DNA of 64,000 bases from Arthrobacter sp. zg-Y238 (GCF_024385525.1 NZ_JANFLU010000008.1:1-64000); one strand, 5' to 3'; shown: positions 44,620-56,206, numbered from the stretch's first letter. Program-made: numbers and translations. The notes: generated by a model not told the origin, from the letters alone.

Positions 44620-45129
44620 ATGGCACTGGGGATGGCAGACCAAGCCGGCTTTGCGCCGGCATCGGCATCCGCAGGGGATGGACAACCGGAAACGGACGCC
44701 TCCCTGATCTACTTCTCCTCAGCCTCCGGGTATACCCGCCGCTTTGTGGAAAAGCTCGGGATCTCCGCGGCGGCTCTTCCGCTCCACACCTCCCAGCCCA
44801 CACTGCTGGCCACCCGGCCCTACGTACTGCTGCTTCCCACCTACGGTGGAACGGCAGCATCACCGGGGGCCGCAGCCCGGGGCGCCGTTCCCAAACAGGT
44901 CATCAAGTTCCTGAACAACGAGCGCAACCGCTCCTTGATCCGGGGTGTGATCGGGGCGGGCAACACAAACTTCGGGGAATCCTATTGCCTCGCGGCGGAC
45001 ATCATCGCCGTGAAGTGCCAGGTCCCCGTGCTGTATCGATTTGAACTCATGGGCACGTCCGAGGACGTTGCCAAGGTTAACGAAGGATTGGAAAAGTTTT
45101 GGACACATCAGTCGCAGAAGCCGGCATGA
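44620..45129 (+). CDS. nrdI: Flavodoxin-like protein NrdI
   Basis: NrdI is the flavoprotein that makes the oxidant needed to build the Mn(III)2-tyrosyl radical of NrdF. The 169-residue protein has [14 protein letters not shown] near 29-42, the FMN-phosphate loop, and [20 protein letters not shown] lies before the ATG. Its stop overlaps the nrdE start (ATGA). Confidence 0.93.
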   Translation: MALGMADQAGFAPASASAGDGQPETDASLIYFSSASGYTRRFVEKLGISAAALPLHTSQPTLLATRPYVLLLPTYGGTAASPGAAARGAVPKQVIKFLNNERNRSLIRGVIGAGNTNFGESYCLAADIIAVKCQVPVLYRFELMGTSEDVAKVNEGLEKFWTHQSQKPA

Positions 45130-47264
45130 CGGACTCCAAGGAGCTCCCGGAGGCTTACAAGGGCCTGGGCTATCACGAGCTCAACGCCATGCTGAACCTG
45201 TACGGCAAGAACGGAGAGATCCAGTTCGACGCCGACCGCGCTGCTGCGCGCCAGTACTTCCTCCAGCACGTTAACAACAACACGGTCTTCTTCCATGACC
45301 TGGAAGAGAAGCTGGAATACCTGGTCAAGAACGAGTACTACGAGCCGGAAACGCTCGACCAGTACTCCATGACCTTCATCAAGGAGCTGTACAACCGCGC
45401 CTACAAGAAGAAGTTCCGCTTCGAAACCTTCCTCGGCGCGTTCAAGTTCTACACCTCGTACACGCTGAAGACCTTCGACGGCAAGCGTTACCTGGAGCGT
45501 TACGAAGACCGTGTCTGCATGGTTGCCCTGCACCTGGCCCGCGGCGACGAGCAGCTCGCCACGCAGATGGTGGACGAAATCATCGAGGGCCGCTTCCAGC
45601 CCGCCACCCCCACGTTCCTCAACGCCGGCAAGGCCCAGCGCGGCGAGCTGGTCTCCTGCTTCCTGCTGCGCATCGAGGACAACATGGAGTCCATCGGCCG
45701 CTCCATCAACTCCGCGCTGCAGCTGTCCAAGCGCGGCGGCGGCGTTGCCTTTGCGCTGACCAACATCCGCGAGGTCGGCGCGCCGATCAAGCAGATCGAG
45801 AACCAGTCCTCCGGCGTCATCCCCGTGATGAAGCTCCTCGAGGACAGCTTCTCCTACGCCAACCAGCTCGGCGCCCGCCAGGGTGCCGGCGCGGTGTACC
45901 TGCACGCCCACCACCCGGACATCAACCGGTTCCTGGACACCAAGCGCGAGAACGCGGACGAGAAGATCCGCATCAAGACCCTCTCGCTCGGCGTCGTCGT
46001 CCCCGACATCACCTTCGAACTGGCCAAGCGCGACGAGGACATGTACCTGTTCTCCCCGTACGACGTCGAGAAGGTTTACGGCATGCCGTTCTCCGACATC
46101 TCGGTTACCGAAAAGTACTACGAGATGGTCGACGACGCGCGGATCAAGAAGACCAAGATCCGTGCCCGCGACTTCTTCCAGACCCTCGCCGAGATCCAGT
46201 TTGAGTCCGGCTACCCGTACATCATGTTCGAGGACACGGTGAACCGGGAGAACCCGATCGAGGGCAAGATCATCATGTCCAACCTGTGCTCGGAAATCCT
46301 CCAGGTTTCCCAGCCCACCACGTACAACGATGACCTGTCCTACGACGAGACCGGCAAGGACATCTCCTGCAACCTCGGCTCGCTGAACATTGCCAAGACC
46401 ATGGACTCGCCGGACTTCGGCCGGACCATCGAGACGGCTATCCGCGCGCTGACCGCCGTTTCGGACATGAGCCACATCGGTTCGGTTCCGTCCATTGCCA
46501 AGGGCAATGACATGTCGCACGCCATCGGCCTGGGCCAGATGAACCTGCACGGCTACCTGGCCCGCGAGCGGGTCTACTACGGTTCCGAAGAAGGCATCGA
46601 CTTCACGAACATCTACTTCTACACGGTGGTCTACCACGCCGTGCGGGCGTCGAACCTGCTGGCCATCGAGACCGGCCGCAAGTTCGCCGGCTTCGAGCGC
46701 TCCAAGTACGCCACGGGGGAGTACTTCGACAAGTACACCACCCGGGAATGGGTCCCGCAGACCCAGCGGGTCCGCGAACTGTTCGACGGCGTGCACATCC
46801 CCACCCAGGCTGACTGGGAGGCGCTGAAGGCATCGGTCATGGAACACGGCATCTACAACCAGAACCTGCAGGCTGTGCCGCCCACCGGCTCGATCTCCTA
46901 CATCAACAACTCCACCTCCTCCATTCACCCGGTGGCGTCGAAGATCGAGATCCGCAAGGAAGGCAAGCTGGGACGTGTCTACTACCCGGCGCCGTACCTG
47001 ACCAACGACAACCTGGAGTACTACCAGGATGCGTACGAGATCGGCTACGAGAAGATCATCGACACCTACGCTGCTGCGACCCAGCACGTGGACCAGGGCC
47101 TGTCCCTGACGCTGTTCTTCAAGGACACCGCAACCACCCGCGATATCAACAAGGCGCAGATCTACGCCTGGCGCAAGGGCATCAAGACCATCTACTACAT
47201 CCGCCTGCGCCAGCTCGCGCTGGAAGGCACCGAGGTTGAGGGCTGCGTTTCCTGCATGCTGTAA
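45126..47264 (+). CDS. nrdE: Ribonucleoside-diphosphate reductase, class Ib alpha subunit
   Basis: NrdE reduces ribonucleoside diphosphates with a radical received from NrdF. The 712-residue protein has the redox cysteine in GELVSCFLL, the thiyl-radical cysteine in [10 protein letters not shown], and the C-terminal pair in EGCVSCML that exchanges with NrdH. I start at the ATG overlapping nrdI. A TTG at 45099 is in frame but would add nine residues inside nrdI. It lacks an ATP-cone, as class Ib enzymes do. Confidence 0.96.
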   Translation: MTDSKELPEAYKGLGYHELNAMLNLYGKNGEIQFDADRAAARQYFLQHVNNNTVFFHDLEEKLEYLVKNEYYEPETLDQYSMTFIKELYNRAYKKKFRFETFLGAFKFYTSYTLKTFDGKRYLERYEDRVCMVALHLARGDEQLATQMVDEIIEGRFQPATPTFLNAGKAQRGELVSCFLLRIEDNMESIGRSINSALQLSKRGGGVAFALTNIREVGAPIKQIENQSSGVIPVMKLLEDSFSYANQLGARQGAGAVYLHAHHPDINRFLDTKRENADEKIRIKTLSLGVVVPDITFELAKRDEDMYLFSPYDVEKVYGMPFSDISVTEKYYEMVDDARIKKTKIRARDFFQTLAEIQFESGYPYIMFEDTVNRENPIEGKIIMSNLCSEILQVSQPTTYNDDLSYDETGKDISCNLGSLNIAKTMDSPDFGRTIETAIRALTAVSDMSHIGSVPSIAKGNDMSHAIGLGQMNLHGYLARERVYYGSEEGIDFTNIYFYTVVYHAVRASNLLAIETGRKFAGFERSKYATGEYFDKYTTREWVPQTQRVRELFDGVHIPTQADWEALKASVMEHGIYNQNLQAVPPTGSISYINNSTSSIHPVASKIEIRKEGKLGRVYYPAPYLTNDNLEYYQDAYEIGYEKIIDTYAAATQHVDQGLSLTLFFKDTATTRDINKAQIYAWRKGIKTIYYIRLRQLALEGTEVEGCVSCML

Positions 47265-48293
<1,029 letters not shown>

Positions 48294-48315
48294 TTCCTTA
48301 GCAGAATCCGCATCA

Positions 48316-48353
48316 TTGCCGCCGCGGCGGGCCTTTCGGGTCCGTCGCGGCGG
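48316..48353. terminator. Terminator after nrdF
   Basis: GCCGCCGCG and CGCGGCGGC form the base of a long GC stem with an inner GGGCC/GGTCC part around TTTC. The T-run is weak. It lies between converging genes. Confidence 0.65.
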
Positions 48354-48362
48354 CAGCGCTGT

Positions 48363-48821
48363 TTAATGCACGGAACGTTCTTCTTTCAGCCAGCCCAGGA
48401 CCCCGTATCTGAAGGCAAAGGCGACAGGGATGAGAGCTAGGAAGAGCAGCAGCCCGAACAGCATCGCCGGGCCGCCGATATTCTCGATGAACCCGGCATG
48501 GGCGAAAACCCCTGCAAAGAGCACTGCCATGACACCCAGTGAAACCGCCATGATGTTGGCCCATCCCGTCGACCGACGTGTCACGGACCTGCTTGCTACC
48601 GCGGCTGAGACCAGGTGCCAGGCTGCCAGCAACGCCAGCTCGAAGGCGGCCACCGCAGCCCCGATTACCGTGACGTACGAGGACGCCAGGGACGCAACCT
48701 CCGGGTAGGCAGCTGCGGACCGGGCCGCGATCCGCGGAACAACTACAAGTTGGGCCAGCAGGGCGGCCAGCGCGAACGCCACGACCGCGCAGCGGAGGGG
48801 GAGGGCTTCCTGCCGAGTCAT
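48363..48821 (-). CDS. Four-span membrane protein, DUF2975-like
   Basis: The 152-residue protein has four hydrophobic segments, at about 10-30, 48-72, 85-108 and 115-138. The first loop contains RIAARSAAAYPEVA. This resembles DUF2975 proteins, which often pair with a small helix-turn-helix regulator; none lies here. The start at 48821 follows GAGGA. The family name is a tentative match and the function is unknown. Confidence 0.6.
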   Translation of the reverse strand: MTRQEALPLRCAVVAFALAALLAQLVVVPRIAARSAAAYPEVASLASSYVTVIGAAVAAFELALLAAWHLVSAAVASRSVTRRSTGWANIMAVSLGVMAVLFAGVFAHAGFIENIGGPAMLFGLLLFLALIPVAFAFRYGVLGWLKEERSVH

Positions 48822-48943
48822 GACGCGATCCTCGCCCGGGCCGGTGCAGCTGTCAACCATGCATCAGCGGCCGCCGCGTCCAGTAGGCACGGGCAAAAGC
48901 GCGTTGGGGCGGAGCACGTATGGACGCGGCTGCCCCGTCCGCC

Positions 48944-48949
48944 TAGTCT
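48944..48949 (+). promoter_or_regulatory. -10 box of a leaderless promoter (DinB gene)
   Basis: TAGTCT ends six bases before the ATG at 48956, with no ribosome site. Confidence 0.55.
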
Positions 48950-48955
48950 TCGGCG

Positions 48956-49561
48956 ATGACTGAGAAGGACATCCCGGACAAAATCGAGCCCCCGCTGGCC
49001 GGCAATGAAACCGAAACCCTCCTGGGTTCCCTGGACCGGCAGCGCGCCACCTTTGCCTGGAAAACCGGCGGCCTTGACGCCGAAGCCCTCACCGCCACCG
49101 TCGGCACCTCAGCCATTACACTCGGTGGTCTGCTCAAGCACCTGGCGGGTGTGGAGGACATGTACTTCGCCTGGCGGCTGAAAGGTCAGGATCCCGGAGT
49201 CCCGTGGAATGCCGTGGACTGGCAAAACGATCCGGACTGGGACTGGCGCACCGCCGCAAACGACAGCCCGGAGGACCTCTACGCCCTGTGGAGCGACGCC
49301 GTCGGACGCTCCCGGCACCGCCTTGCCGCCGCGCTGGACGACGGTGGACTCGACCAGCTGCTGCCCGCCATTGAGGGCCAAGCCGGCAGTCTGCGCCGCA
49401 TGCTGATCGACCTGATCGAGGAATATGCCCGGCATACCGGACACGCCGACCTGATCCGTGAATCGGTGGACGGGCTGGTGGGGGAGGATCCTCCGGGGGA
49501 CGTATCCTGGCCCGCTCCGGCCGGCGCCGCCGCCTACCCGACACCCACGGCAGGCGCGTAG
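48956..49561 (+). CDS. DinB / DUF664 family protein
   Basis: The 201-residue four-helix protein has the histidine triad of the DinB superfamily: one in LLKHLAGVE (near residue 62) and two in EYARHTGHADLIRE (near 161-164). Many actinobacterial members are mycothiol-dependent S-transferases, so a thiol transferase role is possible but untested. The transcript appears leaderless. The ABC transporter starts ten bases after its stop and has its own -10 box. Confidence 0.82.
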   Translation: MTEKDIPDKIEPPLAGNETETLLGSLDRQRATFAWKTGGLDAEALTATVGTSAITLGGLLKHLAGVEDMYFAWRLKGQDPGVPWNAVDWQNDPDWDWRTAANDSPEDLYALWSDAVGRSRHRLAAALDDGGLDQLLPAIEGQAGSLRRMLIDLIEEYARHTGHADLIRESVDGLVGEDPPGDVSWPAPAGAAAYPTPTAGA

Positions 49562-49564
49562 CCT
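49559..49564 (+). promoter_or_regulatory. -10 box of a leaderless promoter (ABC ATPase gene)
   Basis: TAGCCT spans the end of the DinB gene and ends six bases before the ATG at 49571. Confidence 0.5.
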
Positions 49565-49570
49565 GACCCC

Positions 49571-50535
<965 letters not shown>

Positions 50536-50539
<4 letters not shown>

Positions 50540-51330
50540 GTCGCTTCCCCTTGTTCACCCGCTCGTTTGCCGGCTCGTGGCGTCCGCTTCTGGGATGGGC
50601 GGCGGGCATCCTCGCTGTCCTGAGCCTGTACCTGCCCCTCTATCCGTCCCTGGCCGGGCAGGATTTTCAGGATCTTCTGCAGAGCCTGCCTCCCGAGCTC
50701 ATTTCCGCGCTGGGTTATGACGAGCTGACCACCGGCGCCGGATACACCCAGTCGACCTTCTTCGGACTCATCGGGTTCGTCCTCTTCACCATCGCCGCCA
50801 TTTCGTGGGGAACCCGGGCAATTGCCGGCGACGAGGAGAGCGGAACCCTGGAACTCCTCCTGGCCCACGCGGTCGGCCGGGTCCAGCTCGTCCTGGAGCG
50901 CAGCGCCGCCATTGTTGCCCGTCTGGTGCTGCTCGGGCTTTTCACCGGCCTGGCCGTGCTGGTTTTCAACCGCCCCGCACAACTCGGGCTTATTCCTTCC
51001 CATGTCTGGGCCGGGTGCGCGGCGCTCATCGGGCTGGCGCTGCTGACTGCGTCCGTCGCCCTGGCTGCGGGGGCAATCACCGGCCGCCGCGTCTGGGCCC
51101 TCGCGGCTGCCGTTGCGGTCGCCGTCGGCGGGTACGCCCTCAACGCGGTGGCCAACCAGAATCCGGACCTGGACTACCTCCACTCCTGGACGCCCTATCA
51201 CTGGGCCTTCGGCGCCAGCCCGCTCAGCAACGGGGCCGATTGGGCCGGGCTCGGTGCGCTGTATGGAACAAGTGCGCTGCTGGTGCTGCTCGCGGCCCTC
51301 GCACTCACCCGGAGGGACATCGGCACGTGA
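50536..51330 (+). CDS. ABC transporter permease (ABC-2 type)
   Basis: The 264-residue protein has six hydrophobic segments, with a large first external loop (about 43-75) and the cytoplasmic segment RAIAGDEESGTLELLLAH that is typical of ABC-2 exporters. It overlaps the ATPase gene by four bases. A drug, lipid or peptide export role is possible. Confidence 0.85.
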
Positions 51331-51382
51331 TCGCCGGCCCTGTGCAATGATGACCCCACCAAACACGACGGGGTGGGCGCCA

Positions 51383-51859
51383 ATGCGCAAAGTAAAGGGA
51401 CTCGCAGCCGCAGCAGCGACGGTGCTGCTGCTTTCCGCCTGCACGGACGGCGGATCGTCGGCCGCGGACGAACAGCCTGCTCCGGCCGGCCGCACCGTCG
51501 AGGACGCTCTTTCCTCTTTCGGGTCGATCGATGAAGCCTACGACGCCGTCGCCGGCGTCCTGGACTGCGACCCCGGCAGCACGGCGGAACCGGTCACGAT
51601 ACAGATAGACGGATATCTTCCCGAGTACCGGATGTGCACCGACACGGTCGAAATAGTCCGCTACGAGAACGAGGCGGACCGGACCAAGGCGTCCGAACTG
51701 TTGAACGCCGCCGAAAACCCGCTGCCGTACTTCGCCGAAGGCAGCAACTGGCACGTGCTGGTTCTTCCGGGCCGTGAGGGCGGGAAACCCGGTTCCGACC
51801 ACATCGCCGCTCTCGCCGAGGAGCTGGGCGGCCGTTTCGTCGGTCCGGCGGCGGGGTAG
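51383..51859 (+). CDS. Hypothetical lipoprotein
   Basis: The 158-residue protein begins MRKVKGL and has a signal peptide with lipobox LSAC near 17-20. The mature part has two cysteines (LDCDPG, RMCTDT) and no recognised domain. GGGGTGGG lies before the ATG. The longer open frame upstream runs inside the permease gene and is not used. It ends 87 bases before prs. Confidence 0.75.
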   Translation: MRKVKGLAAAAATVLLLSACTDGGSSAADEQPAPAGRTVEDALSSFGSIDEAYDAVAGVLDCDPGSTAEPVTIQIDGYLPEYRMCTDTVEIVRYENEADRTKASELLNAAENPLPYFAEGSNWHVLVLPGREGGKPGSDHIAALAEELGGRFVGPAAG

Positions 51860-51893
51860 CCTGTACCCCATTCGTCATTATTCGTAACAATAC

Positions 51894-51912
51894 GTTTATT
51901 TGACCAATAAAC
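51894..51912 (+). promoter_or_regulatory. Palindrome at the prs-nadV promoter
   Basis: GTTTATT-TGACC-AATAAAC is a perfect inverted repeat with 7-bp arms. It lies just upstream of the expected -35 position for the TAGGCT at 51935-51940. It shares TTGAC(C)AATAAA with the right side of the pnuC palindrome, so one regulator family may bind both. Confidence 0.5.
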
Positions 51913-51934
51913 CTCCAAGGACGAAAAAGCTGTG

Positions 51935-51940
51935 TAGGCT
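51935..51940 (+). promoter_or_regulatory. -10 box of a leaderless promoter (prs-like gene)
   Basis: TAGGCT ends six bases before the ATG at 51947, and no ribosome site is present. Confidence 0.6.
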
Positions 51941-51946
51941 GGCAGC

Positions 51947-52762
51947 ATGTTCACCGCATACGCCACAGTCCCGCAGGGATACACCGTCCACTCGGCAGCG
52001 ACGCCGATGTCCTTCCCGGCCGGGGAGGCCCACCTCAAGGTCGAAGGCAGCCCGGCGGAAACCCCGCTGTACTTCTACCTCACCGGCGCCGATGCCAACG
52101 AGTACATGACCGCAGCCATGTGGATTGACTACGCCCACCAGGGCGGCCACAAGGTCCAGGCCCTCATCCCGTACCTGCCCGGAGCCCGCCAGGACCGCGG
52201 CACCCCCTTCGGTGCCAAGGTCTACGCCAACCTCATCAACGCCATGAACGCCGACGAAGTGGTCTGCTTCGACCCTCACTCGCCCGTTATGCCGGCCCTG
52301 GTCCGCAACCTGCGCGTCGTGGATTCCTCCGCCGTGATCGCCCAGGTCCTGCGGAACAAGGCCGGGGAGTATGCCGGCGTCATCTGCCCGGACGCCGGAG
52401 CGAAGGAACGCACCGCCCGGACCGCCGCAGCCCTCGGACTTCCGCTCTACTCCGCAGAGAAGCACCGGGACTTTGCCACCGGCAAGCTGTCCGGATTCAC
52501 CTGCGAGGAACTACCCGCCGAAGGACGCTTCCTGGTCGTCGACGACATCTGCGACGGCGGCGGAACCTTCATGGGCCTGGCCGCAGCCACCGGTCTCGGG
52601 CCGGACCGCCTGGACCTGTGGGTCAGCCACGGGGTGTTCTCCGGCAAAGCAGCCCAGCTGCGGCAGGCCTACTCCTCCATTTACACCACGGATTCACACC
52701 CCGGAGCCGCCAACCCGGACGTAGCCGCTTCCATCACGCCCCTGATCTCCCACCTCATCTGA
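51947..52762 (+). CDS. Ribose-phosphate pyrophosphokinase-like protein of the NAD salvage locus
   Basis: The 271-residue protein is a short member of the PRPP synthetase / phosphoribosyltransferase fold. It has YLPGARQDRG near 77-86, VVCFDPHSP, and the PRPP loop VVDDICDGGGT near 197-207. It is shorter than housekeeping Prs (about 310-330). It lies next to nadV, an arrangement known in NrtR-regulated loci, so it probably makes PRPP for nicotinamide salvage. The transcript appears leaderless and begins below a palindrome. Confidence 0.85.
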   Translation: MFTAYATVPQGYTVHSAATPMSFPAGEAHLKVEGSPAETPLYFYLTGADANEYMTAAMWIDYAHQGGHKVQALIPYLPGARQDRGTPFGAKVYANLINAMNADEVVCFDPHSPVMPALVRNLRVVDSSAVIAQVLRNKAGEYAGVICPDAGAKERTARTAAALGLPLYSAEKHRDFATGKLSGFTCEELPAEGRFLVVDDICDGGGTFMGLAAATGLGPDRLDLWVSHGVFSGKAAQLRQAYSSIYTTDSHPGAANPDVAASITPLISHLI

Positions 52763-52788
52763 TTCCGTCTCAAGCTAAGGAACCCGCC

Positions 52789-54336
52789 ATGACCACGACA
52801 GCAGCACCGACCGCCCTGACCACCGCCAGCATCACCGCAGCCCTGTTCCAGACGGACGCGTACAAGCTCGGCCACATCCACATGTACCCCCGGGGCACCA
52901 CAAAGGTTCTCTCCAACTTCACCAACCGCGGCTCCCGGATCGAGGGTGTGGACCACGTGGTGCACTTCGGTCTGCAGGCCTTCCTGCAGAAGTTCTGCAT
53001 TGAAGCCTTCGCCCCGTTCTTCGCCGCTGATGAGGACGACGCCGTGGCCGAATACCAGGCCGGCCTCAACGACATCCTCGGACCGAACACCGTCGGCACC
53101 GACCACATCCGGTCCCTGCACCGCCGCGGTTACCTGCCGCTGATCTTCCGCGCCGTGCCCGAGGGAACCCGGGTGCCCCTGCGGGTCCCCTCCGTCACCG
53201 TCGAATCCACCGAGCCGGAGTTCTTCTGGCTGGTCAACTACATCGAGACGGCGCTCAGTGCCTCCATCTGGCAGCCCTCCACCGCAGCGACCATTGCCGA
53301 CAAGTACCGCGGCATCCTGGACGCGGCCGCCGGGAAGACCGGCACGGACGCCGCCTATGTGGACTGGCAGCTGCACGACTTCTCCTTCCGCGGCATGCCC
53401 GGCGTCGAAGCAGCCGCGGCGTCCGGCGCCGGCCACCTGCTCTCCTTCAAGGGCTCGGACTCCCTCGGCTCGGCCGACTTCATCCGCCGCTACTACAACT
53501 CCTCCTTCGGCGCGGAGAATGGCCAGATCCTCGGCTCCATCCCCGCCAGCGAGCACGCCGTGATGTGTGCCGGCGGCCAGGACGGAGAAGCGGAAACCTT
53601 CCGCCACATCCTGAAGGTCAACCCCACCGGCAACATCTCCCTGGTCTCCGACGGGTACGACCTGTGGCACGTACTGCAGGGCATCCTGCCCGGGCTCAAG
53701 GACATCATCACCTCGCGCGACGGCAACGTCGTCATCCGTCCCGACTCCGGAGACCCGGCCGACATCGTCTGCGGCACCTCCACCCGCCCCGGCGCCGCCG
53801 TCCCCGACACGGCACCGTCGATGGCCGAGGACCCGGCCTACTTCGGCGTCGTCGCCCTCCTGGAAGCCGAGTTCGGCTCCACCCGTAACGACGCCGGCTA
53901 CAAGGTCCTGAACAACGTGCGCGTTATGTACGGCGACTCCATCACCCCCGAGCGTGCCGCAGACATCACTGCACGCCTGGAGAAAGCGGGCTACGCCTCG
54001 GACAATGTTGTGCTCGGCGCCGGTTCGTTCACCTACCAGTACGTCACCCGGGACACGTTCTCCTCGGCCATCAAGGTCACCTACATCGAGGTCAACGGCC
54101 AGCCCCGCAACGTGTTCAAGGATCCGATCACTGCCAAGGGCTTCGGTTCCAAGCGTTCCGCCACCGGCCGCCTGGCCGTCACCCGGAACGACGACGGCGA
54201 ACTGGTCCTCATCGAGAAGGCCACCCCCGAGCAGGAAGAGGCATCCCTGCTGCAGCCCGTCTGGGCCAACGGCGAGTTCCTCCGCCGCCAATCCTTCGCG
54301 GACGTCCGTGCAGTGCTCGGTAACATTGCCTCATGA
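52789..54336 (+). CDS. nadV: Nicotinamide phosphoribosyltransferase
   Basis: NadV (NAMPT) converts nicotinamide and PRPP to NMN. The 515-residue protein has FQTDAYKLGHIHMYP near the start, the catalytic histidine in PASEHAVM, and IRPDSGDP with the conserved aspartate. AAGGA precedes the ATG at 52789, 26 bases after prs. The stop overlaps the next start (ATGA). NMN is then adenylated, possibly by the NadR-like protein encoded at 33.2 kb. Confidence 0.93.
   Translation: MTTTAAPTALTTASITAALFQTDAYKLGHIHMYPRGTTKVLSNFTNRGSRIEGVDHVVHFGLQAFLQKFCIEAFAPFFAADEDDAVAEYQAGLNDILGPNTVGTDHIRSLHRRGYLPLIFRAVPEGTRVPLRVPSVTVESTEPEFFWLVNYIETALSASIWQPSTAATIADKYRGILDAAAGKTGTDAAYVDWQLHDFSFRGMPGVEAAAASGAGHLLSFKGSDSLGSADFIRRYYNSSFGAENGQILGSIPASEHAVMCAGGQDGEAETFRHILKVNPTGNISLVSDGYDLWHVLQGILPGLKDIITSRDGNVVIRPDSGDPADIVCGTSTRPGAAVPDTAPSMAEDPAYFGVVALLEAEFGSTRNDAGYKVLNNVRVMYGDSITPERAADITARLEKAGYASDNVVLGAGSFTYQYVTRDTFSSAIKVTYIEVNGQPRNVFKDPITAKGFGSKRSATGRLAVTRNDDGELVLIEKATPEQEEASLLQPVWANGEFLRRQSFADVRAVLGNIAS
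54321..54326 (+). promoter_or_regulatory. -10-like box six bases before the second Nudix regulator
   Basis: TAACAT ends six bases before the ATG at 54333, inside the end of nadV. It may give a separate leaderless transcript. Confidence 0.4.
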
Positions 54337-54977
54337 GTTCTGAAAGGCTGCAGCCCCTCGTCTCAATCGATACCGTGCCCTTCATCGTGAGGGACGGAGG
54401 GCTGTGCCTGGTGACCGCGGAGCGGGCCAATGAACCCTTCGCCGGCGCGCAGGCGCTCCCCGGCGTCCTCCTGCTTCCCTCCGAACGGCTGGCCGAGGCC
54501 GCTTTGAGGGCGCTGACGGTCAAGACCGGTGTAGGGGAGGACCAGGTGGAACACCTCGACACGGCGGGCGTCTACGACAACCCGGACCGGGATCCGCGCG
54601 GGCCCACCATCTCGATTGTCCATACCGCCGTCCTGCATCCGAACGCCCGGCTTATCGAAGCCGCTGTGAAGGTCACCCCGGTGGAACGGGTATCCAGACT
54701 GCCGTTCGACCACGACACCATCATCCGCCGCACCGCCGGTGCCGTGCTGGATGCGCTTTGGGTGGACTCCGCACTGACCAAAGCGCTGCTGGGGAAGCAC
54801 TTCACCACGGCCCACGCCGCACGGATGAGCCGGAACCTGGCGGCGGCCGCCGGACGCACCGAACCGGACTCCTCCAATTTGGGGAGGATGCTCGCCCGCA
54901 ACCCCGCGTTGTCCAAATCCAGTGAAACAGTCGCCGCGGGCCGCGGCCGTCCGGCTGCAGGGTGGTCCTGGAAATAG
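54333..54977 (+). CDS. Degenerate-Nudix, NrtR-like transcriptional regulator
   Basis: The 214-residue protein aligns with the NrtR at 34.3 kb. Its Nudix box is broken: the catalytic glutamates that would be at 60, 63 and 64 are Ala, Val and Lys, while Glu51, Arg59 and Gly66 remain. The C-terminal part (about 150-214) keeps the winged-helix pattern, including SNLGRMLARN and the RGRPA segment typical of NrtR ends. It probably senses a nucleotide without hydrolysing it and controls prs-nadV. A catalytic Nudix hydrolase is unlikely. Confidence 0.78.
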   Translation: MSSERLQPLVSIDTVPFIVRDGGLCLVTAERANEPFAGAQALPGVLLLPSERLAEAALRALTVKTGVGEDQVEHLDTAGVYDNPDRDPRGPTISIVHTAVLHPNARLIEAAVKVTPVERVSRLPFDHDTIIRRTAGAVLDALWVDSALTKALLGKHFTTAHAARMSRNLAAAAGRTEPDSSNLGRMLARNPALSKSSETVAAGRGRPAAGWSWK

Positions 54978-55094
54978 CAGGAAACGTCGAAATCAATGGC
55001 GGCTTTCGAAAGGAGCGATCGGTTACAGTTATTGTCGCCAGGATTTTGATCCGTTCAGCTGTGACACAGACTGACCTTACGAAAGTCGAGCTCC

Positions 55095-55634
55095 ATGTCC
55101 TTTGAGTATGTTTCAGCGGTAATGGCCCAAGGGGCGAGCGAAAGCGACGGCTCAGGAAAAATCTGGATTTTCGTCGCGGTAATAGTACTGCTCACCTTGG
55201 TATTGCCGAATGCTTCGAAATCATCTAAAACCAAGGGGGAATCCGTGACATACGGAACCGGAACCCTCACAGCTGAAGAGGTTATCGCGAAGCGCTTCCA
55301 GCCCACCAAATTCAAGGAGGGCTATGACCAGGACGAGGTGGATGACTTCCTGGAGCGCACTGTCCAGGAGCTTCGGCGACTCGAAAATGAACGTCTTCAG
55401 CTGCAAAAGACGGACATCCCGAGGCAGGACGTTACCGCTTCAATTCTTAGCCCTGAAGAGGTAATAAATCAGAGGTTCCAGCCGACAAAGTTCCGCGAGG
55501 GGTATGCGCAGAATGAGGTGGATGACTTCCTGGACCGGATTGCCACGGGTCTTCGGGAGTGGCATTCGGAAAATGAGCAGCTTCGGCGCCGGCTCGGCCC
55601 GTCCCAATACGGAACTCCGACGACGCCGAGCTAA
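55095..55634 (+). CDS. Membrane-anchored protein with two DivIVA-type domains
   Basis: The 179-residue protein has one membrane segment at about 23-37, a short polar linker, and two tandem copies of the DivIVA N-terminal motif at 57-104 and 117-168. Each copy reads EEVI..RFQPTKF.EGY.Q.EVDDFL.R and continues into a short coiled coil. In DivIVA/Wag31 this motif binds curved membrane and recruits partners at poles or septa. Here the membrane anchor and the duplication suggest a local scaffold; the role is not known. The ribosome site is weak, and the ATG at 55122 is an alternative start. Confidence 0.78.
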   Translation: MSFEYVSAVMAQGASESDGSGKIWIFVAVIVLLTLVLPNASKSSKTKGESVTYGTGTLTAEEVIAKRFQPTKFKEGYDQDEVDDFLERTVQELRRLENERLQLQKTDIPRQDVTASILSPEEVINQRFQPTKFREGYAQNEVDDFLDRIATGLREWHSENEQLRRRLGPSQYGTPTTPS

Positions 55635-55694
55635 CGCGAATACAACCGGCCAGTGGGCAGCAGCCCTCATATTGATGCCCAAGCCCCGGTGGAC

Positions 55695-56183
55695 TTAATC
55701 AGCCGGCGGCCGTTGCCGTTGCCGTTTCGTGGCACCCCGTTGTTTCTTGGCATCGAGGCGGCGGTAGTTTGAGCCCCGGGTAGGTTTGGTGGTGCGGCGC
55801 GGTGCAGGTCCGGGCGCCAGTCCGTCTGCCACGAGCGCGGCGAGCTTGGCCAGGGCTGTTTCCCGATTGCGAAGCTGGGAACGTTGCTCGGAGGCTGTCA
55901 CGGTCAGCACTCCGGCCACGAGACTGCGTTTCAGCCGCTGCAGCAGCAGCAGGCGTTGCTGTTCCGACAGCACCGCAGAACCGGCTATGTTCCAGGAGAG
56001 TGCGACGCGGCTGTCCGAGGTGTTGACGTGCTGGCCCCCGGGGCCGGACGAACGGGAGAACCGCCACTCGAGTTCAGCGGCGGGAATCGTGAGCGCGGGC
56101 GACACCACCAAATCCATCCCTCCAGCGTCGCACGAAACGAATCCGGTAGGGCTAACGTGCTCGTCGAGCAGCGGTTCGGACAT
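55695..56183 (-). CDS. arfB: Alternative ribosome-rescue factor / peptidyl-tRNA hydrolase ArfB
   Basis: ArfB (YaeJ) frees ribosomes stalled at the end of broken mRNA. The 162-residue protein has the catalytic GGQ at 48-50 (SSGPGGQHVNTSDS) and the long basic C-terminal tail (KPTRGSNYRR, KKQRGATKRQRQR) that enters the mRNA channel. It lacks the other release-factor domains. The ATG at 56183 lies six bases after TAGGGT, so the transcript is probably leaderless. Confidence 0.9.
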   Translation of the reverse strand: MSEPLLDEHVSPTGFVSCDAGGMDLVVSPALTIPAAELEWRFSRSSGPGGQHVNTSDSRVALSWNIAGSAVLSEQQRLLLLQRLKRSLVAGVLTVTASEQRSQLRNRETALAKLAALVADGLAPGPAPRRTTKPTRGSNYRRLDAKKQRGATKRQRQRPPAD

Positions 56184-56189
56184 GGCAGG

Positions 56190-56195
56190 ACCCTA
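56190..56195 (-). promoter_or_regulatory. -10 box of a leaderless promoter (arfB)
   Basis: On the minus strand TAGGGT ends six bases before the ATG at 56183. Confidence 0.5.
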
Positions 56196-56206
56196 ACACC
56201 CAAGCA

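Noticed and set aside
45099-45125. TTG at 45099 as the nrdE start
   Set aside because: The extra nine residues are not conserved in my recall of NrdE, and the ATG at 45126 gives the usual coupled overlap with nrdI.
48956-49561. SOS-regulated DNA-damage gene because of the name DinB
   Set aside because: The DinB superfamily name is historical; no LexA box is visible before this gene and the fold is a metal-dependent four-helix protein.
54333-54977. Catalytic Nudix hydrolase
   Set aside because: Three catalytic Nudix glutamates are replaced and the C-terminus looks like an NrtR winged helix, so a regulator is more likely.
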